A DNA stretch of 54,896 nt from an uncultured Bacteroidaceae bacterium (GTDB lineage Bacteria; Bacteroidota; Bacteroidia; Bacteroidales; Bacteroidaceae). The stretch spans positions 1-54,896 of the forward strand of contig CAKQRW010000016.1 of the NCBI GenBank assembly GCA_934271655.1, read 5' to 3'. The position numbers and the translations under genes are program-made. The notes beneath the pieces are model-generated. The model did not search any database and was not told the DNA's origin. It worked only from the letters and a program-made list of their open reading frames with translations. The number at the start of each line of letters is the position of its first letter. Position 1 is the stretch's first letter. Shown piece by piece: positions 26,561-34,655 of this stretch.

Positions 26561-26752
26561 GTCTTTTTGTGGGAAAAAGCGATGCAAAAGCAGATATTGT
26601 ACTATATTTTCGTTATGAAAGCCCATTTGTGCGATAATGCAGTAGCCTGTCAGACAGCACTCGGTTATTCTGGAGATTTGCAAGCAGATGAAACGTATTC
26701 GTTCGGCAAGTTTTTGGCTTGCGTCTGTACTGCGTGTCATCAGAAAAACAAA

Positions 26753-26900
26753 GTCATAAGGTATTAGCCTTGCAAGCTATAAGATATTAGCCTTGCAAGC
26801 CATAAGGCATTAGTCCTGCAAGCCATAGGATTCCGCATCGCAAGCCATAGGATTCCGCATCGCAAGTCATAGGATTCCGTCCTGCAAACCTTAGGCTTTT
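26753..26900. repeat. 22-23-bp tandem array in the 26.4-27.2 kb gap
   Basis: GCAAGCCATAAGG-type units start at 26772, 26795, 26818, 26840, 26862 and 26884 (periods 23, 23, 22, 22, 22). The two units at 26840 and 26862 are nearly identical, with drift on either side. The gap 26444-27213 holds this array, the secreted-protein promoter and the permease promoter; I see no gene in it. Confidence 0.8.
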
Positions 26901-27166
26901 GTTTGCCTCTGCGATAGGATGGCAATGCGCAATGGCATGCTCTCCCTGTATGCAGGAGAGGAGGCGGCTTGCTGTGAGCGGCAAAGACATTTGCGCTGCA
27001 GGACTAAGACACTTATACTATAATGCTAAGGCGCTTGCGCCACAGGTAAAATGATTCTACATAGTCCATTCTCTCTTTCGGTGAAAAAAAAGGTGCCAAT
27101 GCCGATAAAACGCGCGAAAGAGTCAAATAAAGCAAGGCAAATGATGTAGAGACCGAAAAAAAACAT

Positions 27167-27174
27167 TATCTTTG
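27167..27174 (+). promoter_or_regulatory. Probable -7 box for permease-kduI
   Basis: TATCTTTG matches TAnnTTTG and lies 39 bases upstream of the permease start. No clear -33 element is visible. Confidence 0.55.
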
Positions 27175-27213
27175 CATGAATTATGTGAAAAATTAATTAA
27201 CTAACAAATCTAT

Positions 27214-28587
27214 ATGGAACAAGTTTTTGCTTATATCATCGGCCTTGGAGCGGCCGTGATGATGCCTATCATCTTCACCGTGCTCGGTGTGTGCATAGGC
27301 AACAAGTTTTCTAACGCGCTGAAAAGCGGACTCTATGTCGGAGTGGGCTTCGTTGGCCTCAGCGTAGTCACAGGATTGCTCACTTCCAGCCTCGGACCAG
27401 CCTTGGCAAAGGTGGTGGAAATCTATGGACTGGAATTGAACGTGTTTGACATGGGATGGCCGGCTGCGGCGTCAGTGGCATACAACACCACCGTTGGAGC
27501 CTTTATCATTCCTGTGTGCCTGGCTGTCAATCTGGTGCTCATTCTCCTTGGATGCACGCGCACAGTCAACATAGACTTGTGGAACTATTGGCACTTTGCC
27601 TTCATAGGAGCAGTGACATACTTCCTCACCGACTCCATAGCATGGGGATTCTTCGCAGCCATCATCTGCTATGTCATCACGCTTGTCATGGCAGACCTTA
27701 CAGCCAAGAAGTTCCAGTCGTTCTATCCAGGCATGGAGGGCATATCCATCCCGCAGCCATTCTGCCAGGGCTTCACGCCTTTCGCCATACTGATAGGCAA
27801 GGCGCTTGACCTCATTCCTGGCTTTGACAAGCTCAACATCGACGCCGAGGGAATGAAGAAGAAGTTTGGCCTCTTTGGCGAGCCTCTCTTCCTTGGTGTC
27901 ATCATCGGCATCGTCATCGGCTGCTTCGCCTGCCCATCATGGAACGACATCGTCAACGGCATCCCAGGCATCCTTGGCCTTGGCATCAAGATGGGAGCTG
28001 TGATGGAGCTCATACCACGCATCACAAGCCTCTTCATCGAGGGACTGAAGCCTATCAGCGAGGCCACACGCGCTCTGATAGCCAAGAAGTTTGGCGACAA
28101 GAAGGAGTTCTACATAGGCATGTCGCCAGCGCTTGTCATCGGACATCCCACCACGCTCATAGTGAGCCTCCTGCTCATTCCGGTCACTCTTGTGCTGGCC
28201 GTCGTGCTGCCAGGCAACCAGTTCCTGCCGCTCGCTTCGCTGGCCGGCATGTTCTATGTGTTCGTGATGGTGCTTCCATACACCAAGGGCAATGTGGTGA
28301 AGTCGTTCATCGTAGGTCTTGTGGTCATGGCCATCGGACTGTATTTTGTGACCCTCATGAGCGACAACTTCACTTCTGCCGCCCACATGGTCAGCGAGGC
28401 GCATCCTGACGACGCGGCTGTGAAGGTGCCAGATGGCTTCAAGGCCGGCTCGCTCGACTTTGCTTCATCGCCTATAGCCTTCCTCATCTATGCCTGCATG
28501 CGCTATCTCGAATATATAGGTGCAGGAGCGCTGACCCTTGTCACGGTGGGACTTGTGCTTTGGAACCGTAAAAGAATAAACAAATAA
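27214..28587 (+). CDS. EIIC-GAT-type permease (GatC-like), no EIIA/EIIB
   Basis: This 457-residue polytopic membrane protein matches the galactitol-type EIIC family (about 450 residues). Features include the start FAYIIGLGAAVMMPIIFTVL, GLYVGVGFVGLSV, DMGWPAAASVAYNTTVGAFI, NYWHFAF, and repeated IPGI/GIPGILGLGIKMG loops. Most Bacteroidota lack a sugar phosphotransferase system, and no EIIA, EIIB, EI or HPr gene is present here. It may therefore work as a secondary carrier rather than a phosphorylating transporter, as proposed for other orphan EIIC proteins. kduI begins 31 bases downstream, which points to a uronate-derived substrate. That substrate is inference. Confidence 0.85.
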   Translation: MEQVFAYIIGLGAAVMMPIIFTVLGVCIGNKFSNALKSGLYVGVGFVGLSVVTGLLTSSLGPALAKVVEIYGLELNVFDMGWPAAASVAYNTTVGAFIIPVCLAVNLVLILLGCTRTVNIDLWNYWHFAFIGAVTYFLTDSIAWGFFAAIICYVITLVMADLTAKKFQSFYPGMEGISIPQPFCQGFTPFAILIGKALDLIPGFDKLNIDAEGMKKKFGLFGEPLFLGVIIGIVIGCFACPSWNDIVNGIPGILGLGIKMGAVMELIPRITSLFIEGLKPISEATRALIAKKFGDKKEFYIGMSPALVIGHPTTLIVSLLLIPVTLVLAVVLPGNQFLPLASLAGMFYVFVMVLPYTKGNVVKSFIVGLVVMAIGLYFVTLMSDNFTSAAHMVSEAHPDDAAVKVPDGFKAGSLDFASSPIAFLIYACMRYLEYIGAGALTLVTVGLVLWNRKRINK

Positions 28588-28618
28588 AGGAAACACTAAC
28601 TAAAAAATAAGAAGACTA

Positions 28619-29593
28619 ATGAAGAATCTATTCATCGCGGCAGCTCTTGCCGCCACATCGCTCACTGCAGCGGCTCAGGTGAACGTGGCATTCCAGACAG
28701 CCTGCCATCCATCTGACGTGAAGCATTATGACACCCAGACTCTCCGTGAACGCTTTGTGATGGAGAAGGTGATGAAGGCTGACGAGATCAATCTCACCTA
28801 TTCCACATACGACCGCTTCATCTTCGGCGGAGCCATGCCTGTCAGCAAAGACCTCAAGCTCGACACCTTCGATGCCCTTAAGGCACCTTACTTCCTTTAC
28901 AACCGTGAGATAGGCATCATCAACACGGCTGGCGACGGTGTGGTCATCGTTGACGGTGTGGAATATCCGCTTGGAGCCAAGGAGGCCCTCTACATAGGCC
29001 GAGGCAATCTGGGCAAGGACAAGAAGGGAGCAAGCATCGACTCAAACAAGGAGGTGGTGTTCCGTTCCAAGGACCCAAAGAACCCGGCCAAGTTCTATAT
29101 CAACTCGGCTGTGGCACACCAGCACTACAAGACACAGTGGGTGACTCTTGACGGACGCAAGAACGGCAAGGTGCAGTCGCTGAAGGCCACTGTGATGCGC
29201 AACCTCGGCTCTGCAGAGGAGTCTAACCGCCGCACCATCTACCAGCTCATCGTCAACACCTCCATGGAGGAAGGCCCATGCCAGCTGCAGATGGGACTCA
29301 CACAGCTGGAGCCAGGATCGGTGTGGAACACCATGCCGCCCCACACACACGGCCGCCGCATAGAGGCTTACTACTATTTCAACCTGCCCGAAGACCAGAC
29401 CATAGCTCATGTGATGGGCGAGCCACAGGAGTCGCGCATCGTATGGCTTCATAACGAGCAGGCCATCATGTCGCCTGAGTGGTCTATCCACGCTGCCAGC
29501 GCCACATATTACTATACTTTCATCTGGGGCATGGCAGGCGAGAACCTCAACTACAACGACAAGGATGTCATCAAGGTGACAGACCTGAAATAA
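28619..29593 (+). CDS. kduI: KduI isomerase with a signal peptide
   Basis: KduI isomerises 5-dehydro-4-deoxy-D-glucuronate (released from unsaturated uronides) to 3-deoxy-D-glycero-2,5-hexodiulosonate. The cupin body is unmistakable: YSTYDRFIFGGAMPVSKDLK, FLYNREIGIINTAGDG, MPPHTHGRRIEAYYYF, HNEQAIMSPEWSIHAA and YTFIWGMAGEN. The four expected zinc ligands (His, His, Glu in HTHGRRIE; His in WSIHAA) are present. The oddity is the N-terminus: MKNLFIAAALAATSLTAAAQ reads as a cleavable signal peptide, whereas Escherichia coli KduI is cytoplasmic. The protein is about 325 residues against about 278 there, partly because of this leader and an insert near residue 160. Confidence 0.93.
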   Translation: MKNLFIAAALAATSLTAAAQVNVAFQTACHPSDVKHYDTQTLRERFVMEKVMKADEINLTYSTYDRFIFGGAMPVSKDLKLDTFDALKAPYFLYNREIGIINTAGDGVVIVDGVEYPLGAKEALYIGRGNLGKDKKGASIDSNKEVVFRSKDPKNPAKFYINSAVAHQHYKTQWVTLDGRKNGKVQSLKATVMRNLGSAEESNRRTIYQLIVNTSMEEGPCQLQMGLTQLEPGSVWNTMPPHTHGRRIEAYYYFNLPEDQTIAHVMGEPQESRIVWLHNEQAIMSPEWSIHAASATYYYTFIWGMAGENLNYNDKDVIKVTDLK

Positions 29594-29697
29594 GAGAGAG
29601 ACAGGCAACGGGGCAGGCGCTCATGAAGCAGGGTAGACCTGGCATGAAGCCCTGCCTCGCTCATTCATATATATATATAATGTGTTCTGCAAAAAAT

Positions 29698-30531
29698 ATG
29701 ATAGTATATCCAAACGCAAAAATCAACATCGGGCTTAATGTGGTGGAGAAACGTCCAGACGGCTACCACAATCTCGAAACGGTGTTCTATCCTATAGGTC
29801 TTCAGGACATGCTGGAGATAAAGGAACTTGAGGAAGAGCCTGTGCCAGAGTGCGGCTACAAGCTGAAGGTCACAGGCACGGTGCTGGACGGCTCGCCCGA
29901 AGACAATCTCGTGGTGCGCGCCTTCAAACTGCTGAAACACGATTTTGACATACCTCCTGTGAGCATAGGGCTATATAAGCACATACCTACAGGCGCAGGA
30001 CTCGGCGGTGGCTCGTCTGACGCAGCCTTCACCATCAAGACCCTCAACCAACGCTTCAAGCTCGGCCTGACCATACAGCAGATGGAGGACTACTGCGTTC
30101 GCCTCGGAGCCGACTGTCCCTTCTTCGTGAAAGATGAGCCTGTCTTCGCAACAGGCATAGGCAACGAGTTCCACCCCTTGCAGCTCAGCTTGAAGGGAAA
30201 GCACCTCGTGCTGGTCAAGCCCGACATCTTTGTCTCGACAAAAGACGCCTATGCCAAGGTGAAGGTGCAGAGGCCGGCCGTGGCTCTGCCCGAACTGCTG
30301 TCGCGTCCTGTGAGCGAGTGGAAGGATGTGGTGGTGAATGACTTTGAGTGCAGCGTCTTCGCCAAGTATCCCGAGATAGCAGCCATCAAGGACCAGCTCT
30401 ATGATATAGGCGCGCTGTATGCCAGCATGTCGGGCAGCGGCTCGAGTGTCTTTGGCATCTTCGACGCACCAGTGGACAATGTGGATGAAATATTCAGCGG
30501 CATGTTCTGCCGTCAGAGAGAGCTGAGCTGA
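29698..30531 (+). CDS. ispE: 4-diphosphocytidyl-2-C-methyl-D-erythritol kinase
   Basis: IspE phosphorylates CDP-methylerythritol in the non-mevalonate isoprenoid pathway. The GHMP kinase signatures are clear: YPNAKINIGLNVVEKRPDGY at the start, the ATP loop PTGAGLGGGSSDAAF, and MSGSGSSVFGIF near the C-terminus. At 277 residues the length is typical. The ATG at 29698 is chosen because family members begin a few residues before PNAKIN; an in-frame ATG at 29680 is an alternative. It lies 104 bases after kduI with no functional link. A weak GCAGGG/CCCTGC hairpin sits in the gap. Confidence 0.95.
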   Translation: MIVYPNAKINIGLNVVEKRPDGYHNLETVFYPIGLQDMLEIKELEEEPVPECGYKLKVTGTVLDGSPEDNLVVRAFKLLKHDFDIPPVSIGLYKHIPTGAGLGGGSSDAAFTIKTLNQRFKLGLTIQQMEDYCVRLGADCPFFVKDEPVFATGIGNEFHPLQLSLKGKHLVLVKPDIFVSTKDAYAKVKVQRPAVALPELLSRPVSEWKDVVVNDFECSVFAKYPEIAAIKDQLYDIGALYASMSGSGSSVFGIFDAPVDNVDEIFSGMFCRQRELS

Positions 30532-30614
30532 ATGCGCTCCGCCAGCATATGTGAATGGGGGCGACTCCCATGAACGGACATGAGGCAGGCTTGCGGGCAC
30601 AAGACCTGTTTTCG

Positions 30615-30705
30615 CGATGCATTGCGGACACAAAAGCATTGTCGGTTACTTTGATTCGATATAAAGGTCTGTGCTTCCACGATGCTTTGCGGACACAAAA
30701 GGGCA
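30615..30705. repeat. 65-bp-spaced direct repeat before the B12 locus
   Basis: CGATGCATTGCGGACACAAA at 30615 recurs at 30680 with one mismatch in 20, 65 bases apart. The second copy runs into the terminator at 30701. Confidence 0.7.
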
Positions 30706-30733
30706 TGCTGTGTATGCAGCGTGCTCTTTTTTT
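30701..30733 (+). terminator. Terminator between ispE and the cobalamin locus
   Basis: GGGCATGCTG (30701-30710) pairs with CAGCGTGCTC (30717-30726) apart from one mismatch and a G-U pair, and is followed by a run of seven T. It insulates the B12 locus from ispE. Confidence 0.7.
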
Positions 30734-30741
30734 GTGTTTCT

Positions 30742-30773
30742 TTTGCATCTGTAAAAAATAGTTTGTATCTTTG
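30742..30773 (+). promoter_or_regulatory. Promoter of the cobalamin locus
   Basis: TTTG at 30742-30745 and TATCTTTG at 30766-30773, 20 bases apart, form a near-ideal Bacteroidota promoter just upstream of the riboswitch. Confidence 0.75.
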
Positions 30774-30789
30774 CAATGAATTTGGTAAC

Positions 30790-30995
30790 GAAAGGGTGAA
30801 TGCAGGGCAAGATGTGCAGATGCATTCTACCTGAGTGAAAGGGAATCAGGTGAAAGACCTGAGCTGTACCTGCAGCTGTGATCCGTTTTATGCGGTCTGA
30901 TATATGGAAGCCACTGTCTCTTTTCAGCATGAAAGGCAATAGGATGGGAAGGCATCGGACTGACGGAGAGCCAGAATACCTGCCAAGATTCATAC
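30790..30995 (+). promoter_or_regulatory. Cobalamin riboswitch
   Basis: The leader shows the conserved cobalamin aptamer in order: GGTGAAAGACC (30849-30859), the following CTGCAGCTGTGATCCG, the B12-box AGCCACTG (30909-30916), GGGAAGGC (30946-30953), and GACGGAGAGCCAGAATACC leading to ACCTGCC (30978-30984). The ACCTGA/TCAGGT stem at about 30831-30850 is also present. It ends about 40 bases before the first btuB start, so adenosylcobalamin most likely represses the locus, probably at translation initiation, since no terminator follows. Confidence 0.95.
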
Positions 30996-31036
30996 AGATT
31001 GATAACGACATTCCCAGGAACAGGAATAATCATCTT

Positions 31037-33214
31037 ATGATTAGATACACACGACTTATGTTGGCCATGATGGCTGCAGGCGCTTGCGCCGCTGCTTTGG
31101 CCCAGGAAAAGAATGACACTCTTGGAGAGATTGTTGTGACAGGAACCGGAACGGAGCGGCTGCTCCGTAATGTCCCGGTGCAGACGGAGGTCATCTCGCG
31201 CAAGATGCTGGAAAGCTATGGCGGCAAGAGCCTTGAGGACATACTCGGCGGGCTCACGGCATCGTTCGCTTTTGCAGAGGGCGACATGGGATCGCAGATG
31301 CAGTTGGGCGGACTTGGCAACTCATACATCCTAGTGCTTGTGGACGGCAAACGGCTGCATGGCGACGTGGGAGGCGAGAACGATCTCGGACTGATTGACC
31401 CGCACAACATTGAGCGCATCGAGATAGTGAAGGGCGCGCAGTCTGCTCTCTATGGCAGCGATGCCATGGCTGGCGTGGTGAACATCATCACAAGAAAACA
31501 TGCTGACAGTGCGCTGTCTGTGGAGAACACCACACGCTACGGTTCGCACAATGATGTGCGCCAGCACAATGGCATAGGCTTCAAGTGGGGCAATGTGGCC
31601 AGCTACACCAACTTCCAGCTTCAGCACAACGACGGATGGCAGAACACGGCCGAACAATATGCTGAGGGAACTGTACTGCCTGACACACGGACGAAGACAG
31701 CCAATGAGTTTACCAACTGGCAAGTGGCAGAGCGCCTCACATACGCTCCGCGGAAAGACATGCAACTTTATGCCGAGGGCTCTTACTACACCAAGCGCAT
31801 CTATCGCCCGACAAACGGAAAGTACGCCAGTTGCGATGTCTACACCTACGACCTGCTCTACCATAACGCCAGTGCGGCTATGGGCGGCAAATGGGACATC
31901 AATCCGAAGAAGAAGGATGTGCTCACCGTGGATGTGGACTGGAATCTGCACGACTATTATTATAAGTATACCGCGCGTACATATGAATATAAGAAGCTGA
32001 TAGGCGAGCAGTATGGCGACATGAACGGAGAATGGTATTCTGTGCCGTATTTCCCGGGGCAGAAAAACCTGCAGAGCGACCAGCAGAGGGTGATGGCCCA
32101 AGCTAAGACTGTGCTCCACCTGCCATGGGCCAACACGCTCAACAGCGGTGTGGAATACCGCTACGACTATCTGCACGCGCCAGAGCGCACGGCGGACGGG
32201 TCGGCAAGCGACTGGACAGCGGCGGCATACGTGCAGGACGAGTTTGACCATTTGGAATGGCTCAATCTCACCGCAGGCTTGCGGCTTGTGGAGAATGAGA
32301 GCTTTGGCATGCGGCTCACGCCAAAGGTGAGCGCCATGGCATCTATAGGCGACTTGAGGCTGCGCGCTGGCTGGAGCCAGGGCTTCAAGACACCGCAGGT
32401 GAAGGAGATGTGCTACCGCTACCTTCATGTGATGGGCAGCAGCACGTTCTTCAACATGGGAAATGAGAACCTGAAGCCGCAGACGAGCAACTACTACAGT
32501 GCGGGCATTGAGTATAGGGGCAAGCGGCTGACCATGTCTGTGACGGGCTACTGCAACAAGCTCGACAACATGATAGCTCTTGTCAATGTGCCAGTGGAGG
32601 AGATTCCGCCAGGCATCACAGACGCCTATCTTGGCGATGGCAGCAACAATGTCCAGGCGCGCATGTACAAGAACATGGAAGACGCCAAGACATGGGGTGC
32701 GGATGTGAATGTGGCATATAAGGCGACGAGGGACTTGACCCTGAACGCTTCCTACAGTTATCTCGACACCAAGGCACATCTCTATGACTCGGCCAAGGAC
32801 CGTATGATGGAAGTGACCATAGATGGCATGGCGCATCACAAGTGGAGCGCATCGGCGGTTTACACACACCGCTTCTCAGGCTCGTACAGGCTGGGCGCCA
32901 ATCTGAGCACGCGCGGAAGCAGCGAGCGCATGTATGAGAACAATGGCAACGGCAAGGCTTTCCAGTTGTGGAGGCTGAACACCACCCACGACTTCGGTAG
33001 GGAAGGCAAGCCTCTCTCCTACAGGATGGAGTTGGGCGTGGACAACATATTCAACTATGTGGACCGCACCATGCAGCCTTTCCACCGCGGCACCAACAGC
33101 TCGGGCACAACGCTGTTTGCCAGTTTCAGCATCCGCTTCAACCAGGGCAAGGGACTGGGCGTGAAGGAAAGAGCACGCAGCCGGAAGGGTGTAGCCGAGG
33201 AGGGAGATGAGTGA
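31037..33214 (+). CDS. btuB: TonB-dependent cobalamin receptor (BtuB-like), first copy
   Basis: This 725-residue outer-membrane receptor imports corrinoids. The start at 31037 gives a signal peptide (MIRYTRLMLAMMAAGACAAA); the open frame extends 53 codons upstream only through riboswitch sequence. The plug domain follows a TonB-box-like DTLGEIVVTGTGTERLLRNV with LVDGKRLHGD and the SALYGSDAMAGVVNIIT motif. The barrel fills the rest, ending LFASFSIRF. A further 24 residues (starting NQGKGLGVKE) extend past that normal C-terminal Phe. Position directly after the cobalamin riboswitch supports a corrinoid substrate. Confidence 0.93.
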   Translation: MIRYTRLMLAMMAAGACAAALAQEKNDTLGEIVVTGTGTERLLRNVPVQTEVISRKMLESYGGKSLEDILGGLTASFAFAEGDMGSQMQLGGLGNSYILVLVDGKRLHGDVGGENDLGLIDPHNIERIEIVKGAQSALYGSDAMAGVVNIITRKHADSALSVENTTRYGSHNDVRQHNGIGFKWGNVASYTNFQLQHNDGWQNTAEQYAEGTVLPDTRTKTANEFTNWQVAERLTYAPRKDMQLYAEGSYYTKRIYRPTNGKYASCDVYTYDLLYHNASAAMGGKWDINPKKKDVLTVDVDWNLHDYYYKYTARTYEYKKLIGEQYGDMNGEWYSVPYFPGQKNLQSDQQRVMAQAKTVLHLPWANTLNSGVEYRYDYLHAPERTADGSASDWTAAAYVQDEFDHLEWLNLTAGLRLVENESFGMRLTPKVSAMASIGDLRLRAGWSQGFKTPQVKEMCYRYLHVMGSSTFFNMGNENLKPQTSNYYSAGIEYRGKRLTMSVTGYCNKLDNMIALVNVPVEEIPPGITDAYLGDGSNNVQARMYKNMEDAKTWGADVNVAYKATRDLTLNASYSYLDTKAHLYDSAKDRMMEVTIDGMAHHKWSASAVYTHRFSGSYRLGANLSTRGSSERMYENNGNGKAFQLWRLNTTHDFGREGKPLSYRMELGVDNIFNYVDRTMQPFHRGTNSSGTTLFASFSIRFNQGKGLGVKERARSRKGVAEEGDE

Positions 33215-33320
33215 CACGCTGTGGGCGCAATGACGTGTGTGCCCTTGCAGGCATGAAAAGCGCGGCGCCTCAGAAAACAGCTGCAGATGAATGTCGGACG
33301 ATGAGACGTCTAAGTTTTTG

Positions 33321-33390
33321 GAAGACGATGGGCGGAAGTTGCCAGAGGACGGAAACAAACATTATTAGAGAACGGAAACAAACATTATTG
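33321..33390. repeat. 23-24-bp repeat upstream of the chelatase gene
   Basis: Units start at 33321, 33345 and 33368 (periods 24 and 23). The last two share GACGGAAACAAACATTATT with one substitution (GGAC/GAAC). They lie just upstream of the lipoprotein chelatase start at 33419. Confidence 0.75.
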
Positions 33391-33418
33391 TTTAACATAT
33401 TAAAACCACACAAAAACA

Positions 33419-34528
33419 ATGAAATTCAAATCATTTATGCTGGCTGCTCTTGCAGCAGTGTCAGCGTTCACATTCACATCATGCAGTGATGATGATGATG
33501 ACTCAGAAAACATCGTCTCGGAGTTTTCTGTAAACGACACGATGGTGGCCCAGCAGAAGGCTAAGTCGAAGAAAGACACAGCAGTGCTGCTCGTGGCTTT
33601 CGGCTCTACATGGAGCAATGCCTTCAAGGCGTTCGATGCCACAAAGGCGGCCTATGAGGCTGCTTTCCCAAATGCCGACGTGTATCTCTGCTTCTCTTCC
33701 GACATCTGCATCAACCGCGCAAGCGCAGGTGAGAACGGTGAGAAGCGCGACTACTATGAGCCACGCTACCTCCTCCACGCCATTGGCGCCGCTAAGTACA
33801 GCAAGGTGTATGTGCAGTCGCTGCAGGTCATCCCTGGTGAGGAGTTTGCCAATGTTGTGGCCAGCGTGAAGAAGTTCATGAACAACGGATACATCGCTTC
33901 TGCACGTCTTGACGACAATTACCTCAAGTCTCTCAACGACAACGAGGCCATCTTCCTCGGTCTCCCATTGCTCAACAGCTTTGAGGGCGAGGGCAACGAC
34001 GTGGACCGCGTGGCTAAGGAGCTCAACAACGTGTGCCAGAATGAGGCCGCTAACGGAGTGGTGGCTTTCATGGGACATGGCAACCCTGACACATACGACA
34101 CCTTCAAGGCTAACGTGCGCTACACTCAGCTCCAGACAGCTCTGCAGCAGATCAACCCCAACTACTTCGTGGGCACTGTTGATGCTGCCAACACTTACAA
34201 GCAGGACGTTCGTGCCAACATGGTAGCTGCCGGCAAGACTTCAGGCAATGTATATCTCCACTGCCTCATGTCTATAGCAGGTGACCACGCTCACAATGAC
34301 ATGGCAGGTGTAGGCTCTGACCATTGGGACGCAAGCGAGCCTGAGTCTGAGGAAAACTCTTGGTATGAGTATTTCAACCACAGCGGTTACACAGCCACTG
34401 TGCCTATGGTGAACGGCAACCCACAGGGATTGCTTGAGCTTCCTGGCATTCTTCAGGTTTGGATTGACCATACTAAGAACGCAGACTTCCTTGAGGACGC
34501 ATATCACTCTATGTATCCAGAGGAGTAA
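33419..34528 (+). CDS. cbiK: CbiK-like sirohydrochlorin cobaltochelatase, predicted lipoprotein
   Basis: This 369-residue protein matches the class II CbiK chelatase, which inserts Co2+ into sirohydrochlorin. Motifs are LLVAFGSTWSNAFKAFDATK, the His of FMGHGNPDTYDTF, and SIAGDHAHNDMAG with the second active-site His. It has an N-terminal lipoprotein signal (LAAVSAFTFTSC, Cys22) and an Asp-rich linker, so it should be anchored in the envelope, not the cytoplasm. Periplasmic CbiK is known in Desulfovibrio, and the Porphyromonas lipoprotein IhtB is a related haem-iron protein. It may therefore handle cobalt, haem or imported tetrapyrroles outside the cytoplasm rather than feed the cytosolic pathway. 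Confidence 0.88.
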   Translation: MKFKSFMLAALAAVSAFTFTSCSDDDDDSENIVSEFSVNDTMVAQQKAKSKKDTAVLLVAFGSTWSNAFKAFDATKAAYEAAFPNADVYLCFSSDICINRASAGENGEKRDYYEPRYLLHAIGAAKYSKVYVQSLQVIPGEEFANVVASVKKFMNNGYIASARLDDNYLKSLNDNEAIFLGLPLLNSFEGEGNDVDRVAKELNNVCQNEAANGVVAFMGHGNPDTYDTFKANVRYTQLQTALQQINPNYFVGTVDAANTYKQDVRANMVAAGKTSGNVYLHCLMSIAGDHAHNDMAGVGSDHWDASEPESEENSWYEYFNHSGYTATVPMVNGNPQGLLELPGILQVWIDHTKNADFLEDAYHSMYPEE

Positions 34529-34590
34529 TGATTCCTTTTTCCAAGGATAGTGAAGGTACATGTACATTACTGCTGTACAGTTAAAATGAT

Positions 34591-34625
34591 AGGACCGCCT
34601 GAATGGACATATTCGGGCGAGTCCT
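34591..34625 (+). terminator. Hairpin between cbiK and btuF
   Basis: AGGACCGCCTGAAT (34591-34604) and ATTCGGGCGAGTCCT (34611-34625) form an imperfect stem, followed by ATTTGTCGGTTTT. It may cause partial termination or protect the upstream message. Confidence 0.55.
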
Positions 34626-34655
34626 ATTTGTCGGTTTTATAAAAAACATTTATTT

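Noticed and set aside
30878..31036. Upstream extension of btuB by 53 codons
   Set aside because: The extension lies in the cobalamin riboswitch; the ATG at 31037 gives a proper signal peptide.
31331..32869. 512-codon open frame on the minus strand inside btuB
   Set aside because: It lies wholly antisense to a clear TonB receptor and has the His/Val/Arg-rich composition typical of shadow frames.
33215..33418. Cobalamin riboswitch before the chelatase lipoprotein
   Set aside because: The interval holds only a 23-24-bp repeat and no aptamer motifs.
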